Part shown: one piece after another, positions 1 to 5,342 of the stretch
Layout of the letters: each line of letters begins with the position of its first letter
Numbering within the stretch: position 1 is the stretch's first letter
DNA from: REEB470 sp032117095
GTDB lineage: Bacteria; Bacillota; Bacilli; Paenibacillales; YIM-B00363
Length of the DNA: 7,644 nt
Assembly (NCBI GenBank): GCA_032117095.1
Contig: JAULZZ010000055.1
Span: forward strand, 1 to 7,644
Direction: 5' to 3'
Notes under the pieces: model-generated
Database searches by the model: none
What the model was told of the DNA's origin: nothing
Seen by the model: the letters and a program-made list of their open reading frames with translations, nothing else
Position numbers and translations under genes: made by a program

Positions 1-575
1 ACTTTTTTACGCGTTTCGTTCCGACTTTCGTGGTACGCACGAATGAGCATGAGACCTGTGTATTCCCCGTGTGCCCCTGCAGCAGGTTGCAAGGTGATCG
101 CATCCATGCCGGTGATCGCAACAAGGTCGTTTTGGAGGGTGTACAATAAGGCGAGCATGCCTTGGACGGAAGACAACGGTTGTTCGGGATGAATGCGCGC
201 AAAGCCAGGCAACCGTGCGACCGTTTCGTTTATTTTTGGGTTGTATTTCATTGTGCACGAGCCGAGCGGATAAAATCCATTGTCCACGCCAAAATTGCGT
301 CGAGATAGCGCAGTATAATGACGGATCACATCGACTTCGTACAGTTCAGGTAAGGCGGCTGGAGTGCTACGCAAATGCGCAGGGGGGATGAGGGCAGACA
401 AATCAGATTCGGGCACGTCGCACGGGGGCAAGGAATAGGCACGACGTCCACGGTGACTTCTTTCGGTGATTAAGGGCATGTCGTGCATCGTGTCACGGGG
501 CTGTGGAGACAACGAAGGGCGCGCGTCTTGCATCGCCTGTTCGTGGGGCGGCGTGGTGATCAGCGGTGTCGTCAT
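1..575 (-). CDS. gcvPB: Glycine dehydrogenase (decarboxylating) subunit 2, GcvPB, N-terminal part
   Basis: This is the beta subunit of the split P-protein, which decarboxylates glycine with pyridoxal phosphate and passes the aminomethyl group to the lipoyl arm of GcvH. The first 191 codons read without interruption and the gene continues past the left edge. Family blocks are clear: RRAYSLPPCDVPE (44-56), LPELYEVDVIRHYTALSRRN (75-94), PLGSCTMKYNPK (103-114) and LQPAAGAHGE (162-171). The PLP-binding lysine lies beyond the window. The ATG overlaps the gcvPA stop as ATGA, and an AAGGGGG ribosome binding site lies 8 nt upstream, so the two subunits are probably translationally coupled. Compared with my memory of Bacillus proteins, homology begins near residue 33, leaving a proline- and threonine-rich extension of about 30 residues. 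Internal ATGs at codons 15, 30 and 33 are possible alternative starts but have a less clear ribosome site. Confidence 0.97.
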   Translation of the reverse strand, partial: MTTPLITTPPHEQAMQDARPSLSPQPRDTMHDMPLITERSHRGRRAYSLPPCDVPESDLSALIPPAHLRSTPAALPELYEVDVIRHYTALSRRNFGVDNGFYPLGSCTMKYNPKINETVARLPGFARIHPEQPLSSVQGMLALLYTLQNDLVAITGMDAITLQPAAGAHGEYTGLMLIRAYHESRNETRKK

Positions 576-1957
576 GCGAGAATCCCCCTTAAAGTGGTGA
601 CAAATTGATCGATCTCTTGTCGGGTGCGTCGTTCGGTTACGGCGACGAGCATGTGTCGTGGCAACGTGTCGTCTGTTTGGGAAAGGTCATATCCCCCGAG
701 GATGCCGGCGTCAAGCAAACGATGGTTCACCCACGATACGAGCGATTCGTGCATGGGGCGGTCGAGCGTCGTCGGTTCGGGAAGGGCAATGACAAACTCA
801 TGGGCGGTCGGAGCGGGATACGGACAAGTTACGCCAGGGATGGTGAGCAGCTGCGCTTTGGCATAGTGTGCTTTTTGGACGCATTGGGAGGCGACATCTT
901 GGATCCCCTGTTTGCCCATGACGGACAAGTAGATCGAGGCGCACAACGCCAACAACGCTTGATTAGAGCAAATATTCGAAGTCGCTTTTTCTCTGCGAAT
1001 GTGCTGTTCGCGCGTTTGCAACGTGAGGACGAAACCACGTTTGCCATCGCGATCGACGGTTTGACCGATGAGTCGCCCCGGCAATCTGCGCATGTGCGTT
1101 TCTTGCACAGCAAAATACCCGCACGTGGGCCCACCAAAGGACGGGGCAATGCCGAATGGTTGAGCATCCCCCACGACGATGTCTGCCCCGAGTTTCCCAG
1201 GTGCTTCGAGGATGCCGAGGAGGAGCGGATTGGCACTGACGACACACAACGCACCTGCATCGTGTGCGATCCGGGCGATCGCTGCGATGTCTTCGAGCCC
1301 CCCATAAAAGTTTGGGGATTGAACCATGACCGCTGCTGTGGGGGTGTGTAACGCTTCGCGCAACGCGTCGAGGGAAGGGGTGCCTGCTACGACGGGCAAC
1401 GTCACCACGTCAATATGGAGACCGCGGGCGGTGGTCGCCAGCACGGCACGCGCATGGGGGTGAACGTTTTGGACGACGAGCAGACGTTTTCTATTCGTCG
1501 CTTGTACGGCGAGTACACCGGCTTCTGCAAAGGCGGTTGCCCCGTCATACATGCTCGCGTTGGCGACAGCCATGCCAGTGAGTGCACACATGTACGACTG
1601 AAATTCAAAGATCGCTTGCAATTCCCCTTGGGAAATTTCGGGTTGGTAAGGGGTGTAGGCGGTATAAAATTCGCCCCGCGAGACGAGATGGTCGATGACG
1701 ACGGGGATGTGGTGGTCATAGATGCCCGCACCGAGAAAGGACGGATACGTGTCTAAGTCAGCGTTTTGGCGTGCAAGGGCTTGCATGTGTTTGAGCAAGT
1801 CGGGTTCGCTGAGTGCTTCAGAGACGGGCAGGCGACCAGCGTACCGCACCGCAGCAGGAACATCTGCGAACAGCTCGTCGATCGCATGCACTCCGATCGT
1901 TTGGAGCATGGCAACTTCGTCTTCGGCAGTGACAGGGAGATAGCGATGGGGCGACAT
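572..1957 (-). CDS. gcvPA: Glycine dehydrogenase (decarboxylating) subunit 1, GcvPA
   Basis: This is the alpha subunit of the heteromeric P-protein. Together with GcvPB it catalyses PLP-dependent glycine decarboxylation in the cytoplasmic glycine cleavage system. From the ATG at 1957 it is 461 residues; the family is usually about 450. Diagnostic blocks are HRYLPVTAEDE (4-14), IDELFADVPAAVR (26-38), FLGAGIYDHHIP (74-85), FYTAYTPYQPEISQGELQAI (97-116), SMYDGATAFAEA (135-146), PSFGGPTCGYFA (272-283) and REKATSNICSNQALLAL (322-338). The subunit carries no PLP lysine of its own, as expected. A TTG at 1960 directly precedes the ATG: AAAGGA (1970-1975) is 9 nt from the TTG and 12 nt from the ATG, so either codon may initiate. 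The gene starts about 20 nt after the gcvT stop and ends in a 4-nt overlap with gcvPB, which indicates one operon. Confidence 0.98.
   Translation of the reverse strand: MSPHRYLPVTAEDEVAMLQTIGVHAIDELFADVPAAVRYAGRLPVSEALSEPDLLKHMQALARQNADLDTYPSFLGAGIYDHHIPVVIDHLVSRGEFYTAYTPYQPEISQGELQAIFEFQSYMCALTGMAVANASMYDGATAFAEAGVLAVQATNRKRLLVVQNVHPHARAVLATTARGLHIDVVTLPVVAGTPSLDALREALHTPTAAVMVQSPNFYGGLEDIAAIARIAHDAGALCVVSANPLLLGILEAPGKLGADIVVGDAQPFGIAPSFGGPTCGYFAVQETHMRRLPGRLIGQTVDRDGKRGFVLTLQTREQHIRREKATSNICSNQALLALCASIYLSVMGKQGIQDVASQCVQKAHYAKAQLLTIPGVTCPYPAPTAHEFVIALPEPTTLDRPMHESLVSWVNHRLLDAGILGGYDLSQTDDTLPRHMLVAVTERRTRQEIDQFVTTLRGILA
584..590 (-). promoter_or_regulatory. Ribosome binding site of gcvPB
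   Basis: AAGGGGG on the minus strand ends 8 nt before the ATG at 575. It lies inside the last codons of gcvPA. It decides in favour of the first in-frame ATG and of the longer N-terminus for GcvPB. Confidence 0.7.
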
Positions 1958-1980
1958 CAAGGGGCGTCATCCTTTCGATT

Positions 1981-3195
1981 CTAAGGTAGGGGAGCATGGC
2001 GCGTGCGCACATAAAACGGCAAGGGCACGACGGTACAGGGGTGGTTTTGCCCCCGAATAGAGACGAATAACGCAGTGCCTGTCGGCGTATATGCATACGG
2101 GACAAACGCCATGGCGATGTTGTGCCCAAGTGTGGGCGAGTACCCGCCGCTTGAGATGTGTCCGATTGCAGGGGCGTCTGGAACAGCAGCAGGGTGTACC
2201 GCATAGCCTGCACGGGGGACGGCGGTGCGCTGGGGCATGTGTAGGCCGACGAGGTGCAGGGCGTTTTCGGGATGGTCTCTGACGGTTTTCAATGCGTCTC
2301 TCCCGATAAAATCCCCTTTTGTCCATGAAATAAACCGCTGTGCAGGCGTGTGACATGGGGAGAGCGCTTCCGTAAATTCGTGTCCGTACAAAGGATACGC
2401 GGCTTCGAGGCGCAACGTGTCGCGTGCACCGAGTCCGACCGGCAACATGCCTTCAGGTCGTCCTTCTTCACACAAACGATGCCACAAGGCAACCGCTTCT
2501 TCTTCATGGACGAGCAATTCAAAACCATCTTCTCCTGTATATCCCGTGCGTGCAACCATGACAGGACGGGTGACTCCTTTTATTCTTACGCCGTCGTGGA
2601 ACTGAAACGGACGCAAAGCGGCGATATTTTGCATCAATGAAACCGCTGGCATGGCTGTGTCCGTCATCGCACCATAGGGATTTCCAAGGAAGTTTTCAAC
2701 AGGGGGATTTTCAGGCGCCTCACACGCACGCAACAACACTTTTTGCGCCAGGGGGCCTTGCAGGGCAATCATCGCATAGGAGGAGGAAACATCGGTGAGC
2801 GTCGTCCCAGCCAACAGGTGGCTCGAAATCCAGGCGTAGTCGTGGGCGATATTGGCCGCGTTGACGACAATGAGGTACTGTGTTCGCGTCAAACAGTATA
2901 CGATGACATCATCAATGACGCCCCCCGAAGGGGTGCACAGCAACGTATAGCGTGCCTTCCCAGGAGATAACGAGGAAAAGTCATTCGTCATGACGCGCTG
3001 TAATGTATCCCATGCACGGTCTCCCGCAAGCAAAAATTGCCCCATGTGGGACACATCAAACAAGCCGGCCCGCGTACGGACGGCTTCGTGCTCTTGGACG
3101 ATGCTGTGAAACGAAACGGGGAGCTCCCATGCGCCAAACGCAATAAGGCGAGCGTTGCAAGCAGCGTAGGCAGGATAAATGGGTGTGCGCAACAA
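1981..3195 (-). CDS. gcvT: Aminomethyltransferase, glycine cleavage T-protein
   Basis: GcvT transfers the methylene group from aminomethyl-lipoyl GcvH to tetrahydrofolate, releasing ammonia. It has 404 residues against roughly 360-370 for typical Bacillota GcvT. Seen motifs are GAWELPVSFHSIVQEHEAVR (21-40), GLFDVSHMGQ (44-53), MTNDFSSLSPGKARY (69-83), GGVIDDVIVY (91-100, with the conserved folate-site aspartate), ARTGYTGEDGFEL (215-227), GLGARDTLRLEA (254-265), KGDFIGRDAL (293-302) and SGGYSPTLG (349-357). The start is TTG: an AGGAGG site lies 8 nt upstream, and the MLRTPIY N-terminus matches the family. Two oddities are an insertion of about 20-25 residues around 159-184 and a replaced segment, CHTPAQRF (281-288), where relatives have an EAGLGF-like stretch; its length is preserved. 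A short extra C-terminal tail follows LPFYVR. It is the first gene behind the glycine riboswitch. Confidence 0.98.
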   Translation of the reverse strand: MLRTPIYPAYAACNARLIAFGAWELPVSFHSIVQEHEAVRTRAGLFDVSHMGQFLLAGDRAWDTLQRVMTNDFSSLSPGKARYTLLCTPSGGVIDDVIVYCLTRTQYLIVVNAANIAHDYAWISSHLLAGTTLTDVSSSYAMIALQGPLAQKVLLRACEAPENPPVENFLGNPYGAMTDTAMPAVSLMQNIAALRPFQFHDGVRIKGVTRPVMVARTGYTGEDGFELLVHEEEAVALWHRLCEEGRPEGMLPVGLGARDTLRLEAAYPLYGHEFTEALSPCHTPAQRFISWTKGDFIGRDALKTVRDHPENALHLVGLHMPQRTAVPRAGYAVHPAAVPDAPAIGHISSGGYSPTLGHNIAMAFVPYAYTPTGTALFVSIRGQNHPCTVVPLPFYVRTRHAPLP

Positions 3196-3203
3196 AGTAA
3201 AAA

Positions 3204-3209
3204 CCTCCT
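3204..3209 (-). promoter_or_regulatory. Ribosome binding site of gcvT (TTG start)
   Basis: A perfect AGGAGG on the minus strand sits 8 nt before the TTG at 3195. A second TTG follows directly at 3192 but would have an 11-nt spacing. This site is the main reason for choosing a TTG start. A CCTCC sequence in the leader (3270-3274) is complementary to it and could in principle mask it. Confidence 0.85.
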
Positions 3210-3283
3210 GACATGGTCGAGTGCGTTAAAAAAGTCCGTGGTGCGTATGAAAAACACCACACATGCGTGGGAGGCAGTTGGCG

Positions 3284-3345
3284 AAAAAAGACAGAGCAAC
3301 GGCACACGTATCCTAGGGATAGAATACAAGTACTGTCGCTCTGTC
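3284..3345 (-). terminator. Intrinsic terminator of the glycine riboswitch
   Basis: On the minus strand GACAGAGCGAC (3345-3335) pairs with GTTGCTCTGTC (3300-3290) over 11 positions with one G-U, followed at once by six U (3289-3284). The 34-nt loop can form a small TATCC/GGATA hairpin. The 5' arm contains CAGAG (3343-3339), which is also the 3' strand of P1 in aptamer 2. The two structures therefore exclude each other: glycine binding should hold P1 together, break the terminator and allow transcription into gcvT. This is the known design of Bacillus gcvT leaders. Confidence 0.93.
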
Positions 3346-3590
3346 TGTGAACCTGAGAGTTTCCTGCGTGTCCGCCTGATACGAATCCGTATTTCAAACC
3401 ATAGATCCAGCAAGAAAGGCTTACGCCTTTGTCCCACGGTTAAAGCGCCTTTTGCGAGAAAGAAAAGGCAACCCGCTGTGTATAGGTTTTCAATAAAGGG
3501 ATTCATAAGAGATGCCACTCGGGCGAGAACCACGCCGTTGCTCCGTCGGTGACCCGTCTACGATGGGCGTAGATGCGGTGCTCTCCAGAG
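3339..3590 (-). promoter_or_regulatory. Glycine aptamer 2 with greatly enlarged P3b
   Basis: P1 is CTCTG (3590-3586) with CAGAG (3343-3339). P2 is GAGAG (3585-3581) with CTCTC (3359-3355). P3a is TCTACG (3573-3568) with CGTAGA (3562-3557) around the loop CCCAT. The conserved CACCGACGGAGCAAC lies at 3551-3537 and GGAAACTCTCAGG at 3364-3352. About 172 nt separate these last two core blocks, whereas aptamer 1 has a short hairpin there. All core elements are present and correctly ordered, so it is likely functional rather than decayed. Confidence 0.88.
3365..3536 (-). other. Structured insert forming the P3b arm of glycine aptamer 2
   Basis: By hand folding on the minus strand, nested helices are GCGTG (3535-3531)/CACGC (3370-3366); CGCC (3525-3522)/GGCG (3376-3373); TATGAATCC (3507-3499)/GGATTCGTA (3388-3380), nine pairs with one G-U; TATT-GA-AAACC (3495-3485)/GGTTT-GA-AATA (3400-3390), whose centre is a tandem G.A; ATA (3483-3481)/TAT (3403-3401); and CAGC (3478-3475)/GCTG (3411-3408). 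Two hairpins then close the arm. The first is GGTT-GCCTTTT (3473-3463) with AAAAGGC (3453-3447) and AACC (3441-3438). The second is AAAGGC (3430-3425), loop GUAA, GCCTTT (3420-3415). No protein gene in it is convincing. Confidence 0.75.
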
Positions 3591-3597
3591 GTGCGTC

Positions 3598-3692
3598 ATA
3601 CGATCGTCCTTTTGCCTGAGAGATTCCCTCGTTGGGAGGAGGTTACTCCTTCGGCGCCGCTGCATCTGCGCAAGCAGTCTCTCCGATCGCAT
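3598..3692 (-). promoter_or_regulatory. Glycine aptamer 1
   Basis: This is a canonical aptamer of normal size. P1 is ATGCGATC (3692-3685) with GATCGTAT (3605-3598), one G-U in eight pairs. P2 is GAGAG (3683-3679) with CTCTC (3622-3618). P3a begins CTGC and ends GCAG around a short loop. The conserved GGCGCCGAAGGAG follows, then a short CCTC/GAGG P3b hairpin, then AATCTCTCAGGCAAAAGGAC. It serves as the comparison for the enlarged aptamer 2. Confidence 0.95.
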
Positions 3693-3704
3693 TCATCCGC
3701 TGTG

Positions 3705-3720
3705 TATCATGAACATGATA
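3705..3720. promoter_or_regulatory. Palindrome at the gcv transcription start, possible operator
   Basis: TATCATG-AA-CATGATA is a perfect inverted repeat with 7-bp arms and a 2-bp centre. It covers the predicted start of gcv transcription, where a bound repressor would block the promoter. As RNA it could also form a small hairpin at the 5' end of the leader, upstream of the kink-turn. No regulator is identifiable from the sequence. Confidence 0.4.
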
Positions 3721-3725
3721 TATGA

Positions 3726-3754
3726 AGTATGAACGGTTGCGCAACAAATGTCAA
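3726..3754 (-). promoter_or_regulatory. Promoter of the gcvT-gcvPA-gcvPB operon
   Basis: On the minus strand a perfect -35 TTGACA (3754-3749) is followed by a 17-nt spacer and a -10 CATACT (3731-3726, four of six matches to TATAAT). The predicted start is near 3719, just upstream of the riboswitch kink-turn. The spacer contains a perfect 10-bp palindrome GTTGCGCAAC (3736-3745). Confidence 0.75.
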
Positions 3755-3843
3755 TGGTGGGGGTGAAACGTCGTGGGGGTGCAGGATCACGCAAAGAGAA
3801 AAGCCCACGATGCAAAAAAGAGAAATCAGCGCAAAAACGTTTA

Positions 3844-3872
3844 TTGACAACGTAATGTAAATATGGTTTAAT
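3844..3872 (+). promoter_or_regulatory. Promoter of the secreted metallopeptidase gene
   Basis: TTGACA (3844-3849), a 17-nt spacer and TTTAAT (3867-3872) make a near-consensus housekeeping-sigma promoter. The start would be near 3879, giving a leader of about 25 nt with an AGGAGG site at 3891-3896. It diverges from the gcv promoter. The 89 nt between the two -35 boxes hold a 7-bp inverted repeat, TCGTGGG (3771-3777) with CCCACGA (3804-3810), of unknown meaning. Confidence 0.82.
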
Positions 3873-3903
3873 AAAAAGTAAATAAAAAACAGGAGGTTTC
3901 TTC

Positions 3904-5175
3904 ATGCCACGCATTTACGCACTCGGCAACAGGACAAAGCAAACGTACACGATCCTCGTACTCATTGTCGCATTGATCGGCTCGCTGTGTACACCCTCCT
4001 TGGCAACACAGGCGCAGACGAAGGCGACGATGGGGAGCAAGGGTAAACCCAACCCCAATCAGTATCCGTATTATGCGAACATCCCCTTTACGAAAGCAGC
4101 AACAGAGATCCCAAAATACCGCAAAGCCGTGGAACGTCTCGGCGGTGTGATGGATTGTCAATTTAATGAGTATGACAAAAAACGGCTGGATAATAACGGG
4201 GGGGCAACGACGTACGACTGTGTGAAATTAGTCGTCGTGGCACAGTGCAAAGATTACAATGGCACGCGTATTCGCATGTTGTTTGAGGAAAGTTTGTTGG
4301 CATTGAAAGCATATGGAAATTCTTCTATTAAAAGCATGAGCTCTTATTTTGATAAAGTTTGTCTTTTACTCGTTAATTGGAGCAAAGAAGGCGGGGAAAT
4401 AAACGCAGGAAAAGGAATGTTGGACATGCGTTACACGAACTTCCGTAATCCTTCACAAGAACATACGAACGGCTTCACTCAATCGCCTGTTTTCACGATG
4501 AATGGCGATGCTGCGATCGTCTACATCAGAGGGAATGAAAAGAATTTTGATACACATACACTTTTTCATGAGATCGCACATGCCGTTGTGCAATACGGAG
4601 CAATTTACGGGACAAAATTCCCGAAAGTCCAATACCCTCATCAAGAACTCGTGTGCACAGGAGAAAGAAAACGTTTTTGTAATGAAAGTGTTACGTGGTC
4701 GCTACGTGAGGGCCATGCGGTATACACAGAGTGTAGCTTTAAAAAAATAGATAATGCGTGCTTAAACAAATATAAACCAGGGGTAAAGGACAATCAGAAC
4801 TGCTTAGAGGAATTTATTGATTTTCCATATTTGTGTGCTTACTATACCTTCAAAAAAATGCAAATTGATTTCAACAACACAATTCTTCCGCAACACAAAA
4901 ACACCATACAAAAAAATCCAAACTTTTTGATCAAAGAAATATTAAAAGAAACGAAGACCATTGATTCGTACGATGCATTAAAAGAACACATCAAACACGT
5001 GTTTCGGACATATACGACAAACAAAAATTACAACGTAGATTATGCCAAGTATTGGGGAAATCAGCAAGCCCTCAAACAAATTTTAGAAGCGATGAGGGCA
5101 TACGACAAGGCACAAATGAAGAAAGCGAATCAGGTCATCAACCCAAGCAACAAGGCGAGCAAGCCAAAAAAATAA
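3904..5175 (+). CDS. Exported cysteine-rich putative zinc metallopeptidase (gluzincin-like)
   Basis: The product has 423 residues. The ATG lies 7 nt after AGGAGG (3891-3896). Residues 1-38 look like a Sec signal peptide: basic R3, R10 and K12, then a hydrophobic core 16-29, then small residues at SLATQA for signal peptidase I. The likely active site is FHEIAHAVV (221-229), an HExxH zinc site with H222, E223 and H226. WSLREGHAVY (265-274) follows 43 residues later, and its E269 is the likely third ligand, as in gluzincins of the peptidase MA type. The mature part has ten cysteines (85, 106, 115, 153, 251, 259, 277, 286, 300, 311), an even number that suggests disulfides, which is unusual for Bacillota exports. 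The C-terminal tail (402-423) is lysine-rich. The substrate is unknown and I recognise no named family. Codons are Asn/Lys and AT rich beyond about 4270, unlike the neighbours. I see no terminator after the stop; the rpsO promoter follows about 30 nt later. Confidence 0.85.
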   Translation: MPRIYALGNRTKQTYTILVLIVALIGSLCTPSLATQAQTKATMGSKGKPNPNQYPYYANIPFTKAATEIPKYRKAVERLGGVMDCQFNEYDKKRLDNNGGATTYDCVKLVVVAQCKDYNGTRIRMLFEESLLALKAYGNSSIKSMSSYFDKVCLLLVNWSKEGGEINAGKGMLDMRYTNFRNPSQEHTNGFTQSPVFTMNGDAAIVYIRGNEKNFDTHTLFHEIAHAVVQYGAIYGTKFPKVQYPHQELVCTGERKRFCNESVTWSLREGHAVYTECSFKKIDNACLNKYKPGVKDNQNCLEEFIDFPYLCAYYTFKKMQIDFNNTILPQHKNTIQKNPNFLIKEILKETKTIDSYDALKEHIKHVFRTYTTNKNYNVDYAKYWGNQQALKQILEAMRAYDKAQMKKANQVINPSNKASKPKK

Positions 5176-5205
5176 AGCATGCCACTTTCTGTGCAACGCG
5201 TTCGT

Positions 5206-5234
5206 TTTACACCTCATCGGCGATATGGTATACT
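5206..5234 (+). promoter_or_regulatory. Promoter of rpsO
   Basis: TTTACA (5206-5211), a 17-nt spacer and TATACT (5229-5234) each match the consensus at five of six positions. Transcription should begin near 5241, leaving a leader of about 100 nt before rpsO. Confidence 0.82.
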
Positions 5235-5269
5235 ACGTGAGAATTTGACGCATATGACGTCAGATCGAT

Positions 5270-5318
5270 TCCTGCGACGGGGTGGGTCGATTCACCGCCG
5301 AATCACGCGGTTGCAGGA
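5270..5318 (+). promoter_or_regulatory. Structured rpsO leader, candidate S15 autoregulatory element
   Basis: TCCTGC (5270-5275) pairs with GCAGGA (5313-5318) and encloses a hairpin of CGGGGTG (5278-5284) with CACCGCCG (5293-5300), seven pairs with one bulged G. CACC (5293-5296) can alternatively pair with GGTG (5333-5336), which overlaps the rpsO ribosome binding site. S15 is known to regulate its own mRNA through structured leaders in several bacterial groups, and these leaders differ between groups. That this one is such a leader is inference from position and folding. Confidence 0.45.
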
Positions 5319-5328
5319 CAATACGATG

Positions 5329-5334
5329 AGGAGG
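5329..5334 (+). promoter_or_regulatory. Ribosome binding site of rpsO
   Basis: AGGAGG lies 8 nt before the ATG at 5343. An in-frame GTG at 5334 overlaps this site and so cannot be the main start. The ATG gives the family N-terminus MAITQEKK. Confidence 0.9.
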
Positions 5335-5342
5335 TGGCCACG

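Larger units (their letters stand above)
3339..3700 (-). promoter_or_regulatory. Tandem glycine riboswitch with leader-linker kink-turn
   Basis: The minus-strand leader of gcvT contains two glycine aptamers in series, each with the conserved GGAGAG, CGCCGAAGGAG or CACCGACGGAG, and CTCTCAGG blocks. The 7-nt linker GACGCAC (3597-3591) and the leader GCGGATGA (3700-3693) can form a classic kink-turn: stem GCG (3700-3698) with CGC (3595-3593), bulge GAU (3697-3695), then tandem G.A pairs (3694 and 3693 with 3596 and 3597) stacked on P1 of aptamer 1. Such a kink-turn is known in tandem glycine riboswitches. The downstream terminator overlaps P1 of aptamer 2, so this should be an ON switch at the transcription level. 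The element is much longer than usual because of aptamer 2. Confidence 0.95.

Noticed and set aside
605..1351. Long open frame on the plus strand opposite gcvPA
   Set aside because: It lies antisense to a confidently identified GcvPA, has no ribosome binding site and its product resembles no family I know. The same holds for the frames at 2350-2640 and 1415-1756.
3250..3270. Possible second terminator in the gcvT leader, CCACG-CATG-TGTGG followed by TGTTTTT on the minus strand
   Set aside because: The stem has only five pairs with one G-U and the U-tract is broken. It would also block gcvT regardless of the riboswitch.
3904..4020. Lipoprotein signal for the metallopeptidase, because C29 follows a hydrophobic stretch
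   Set aside because: The residues before C29 are GSL, and a lipobox needs a small residue directly before the cysteine. SLATQA fits signal peptidase I better.
5334..5342. GTG start of rpsO three codons upstream of the ATG
   Set aside because: This GTG overlaps the AGGAGG ribosome site. The ATG at 5343 has correct spacing and gives the family N-terminus.
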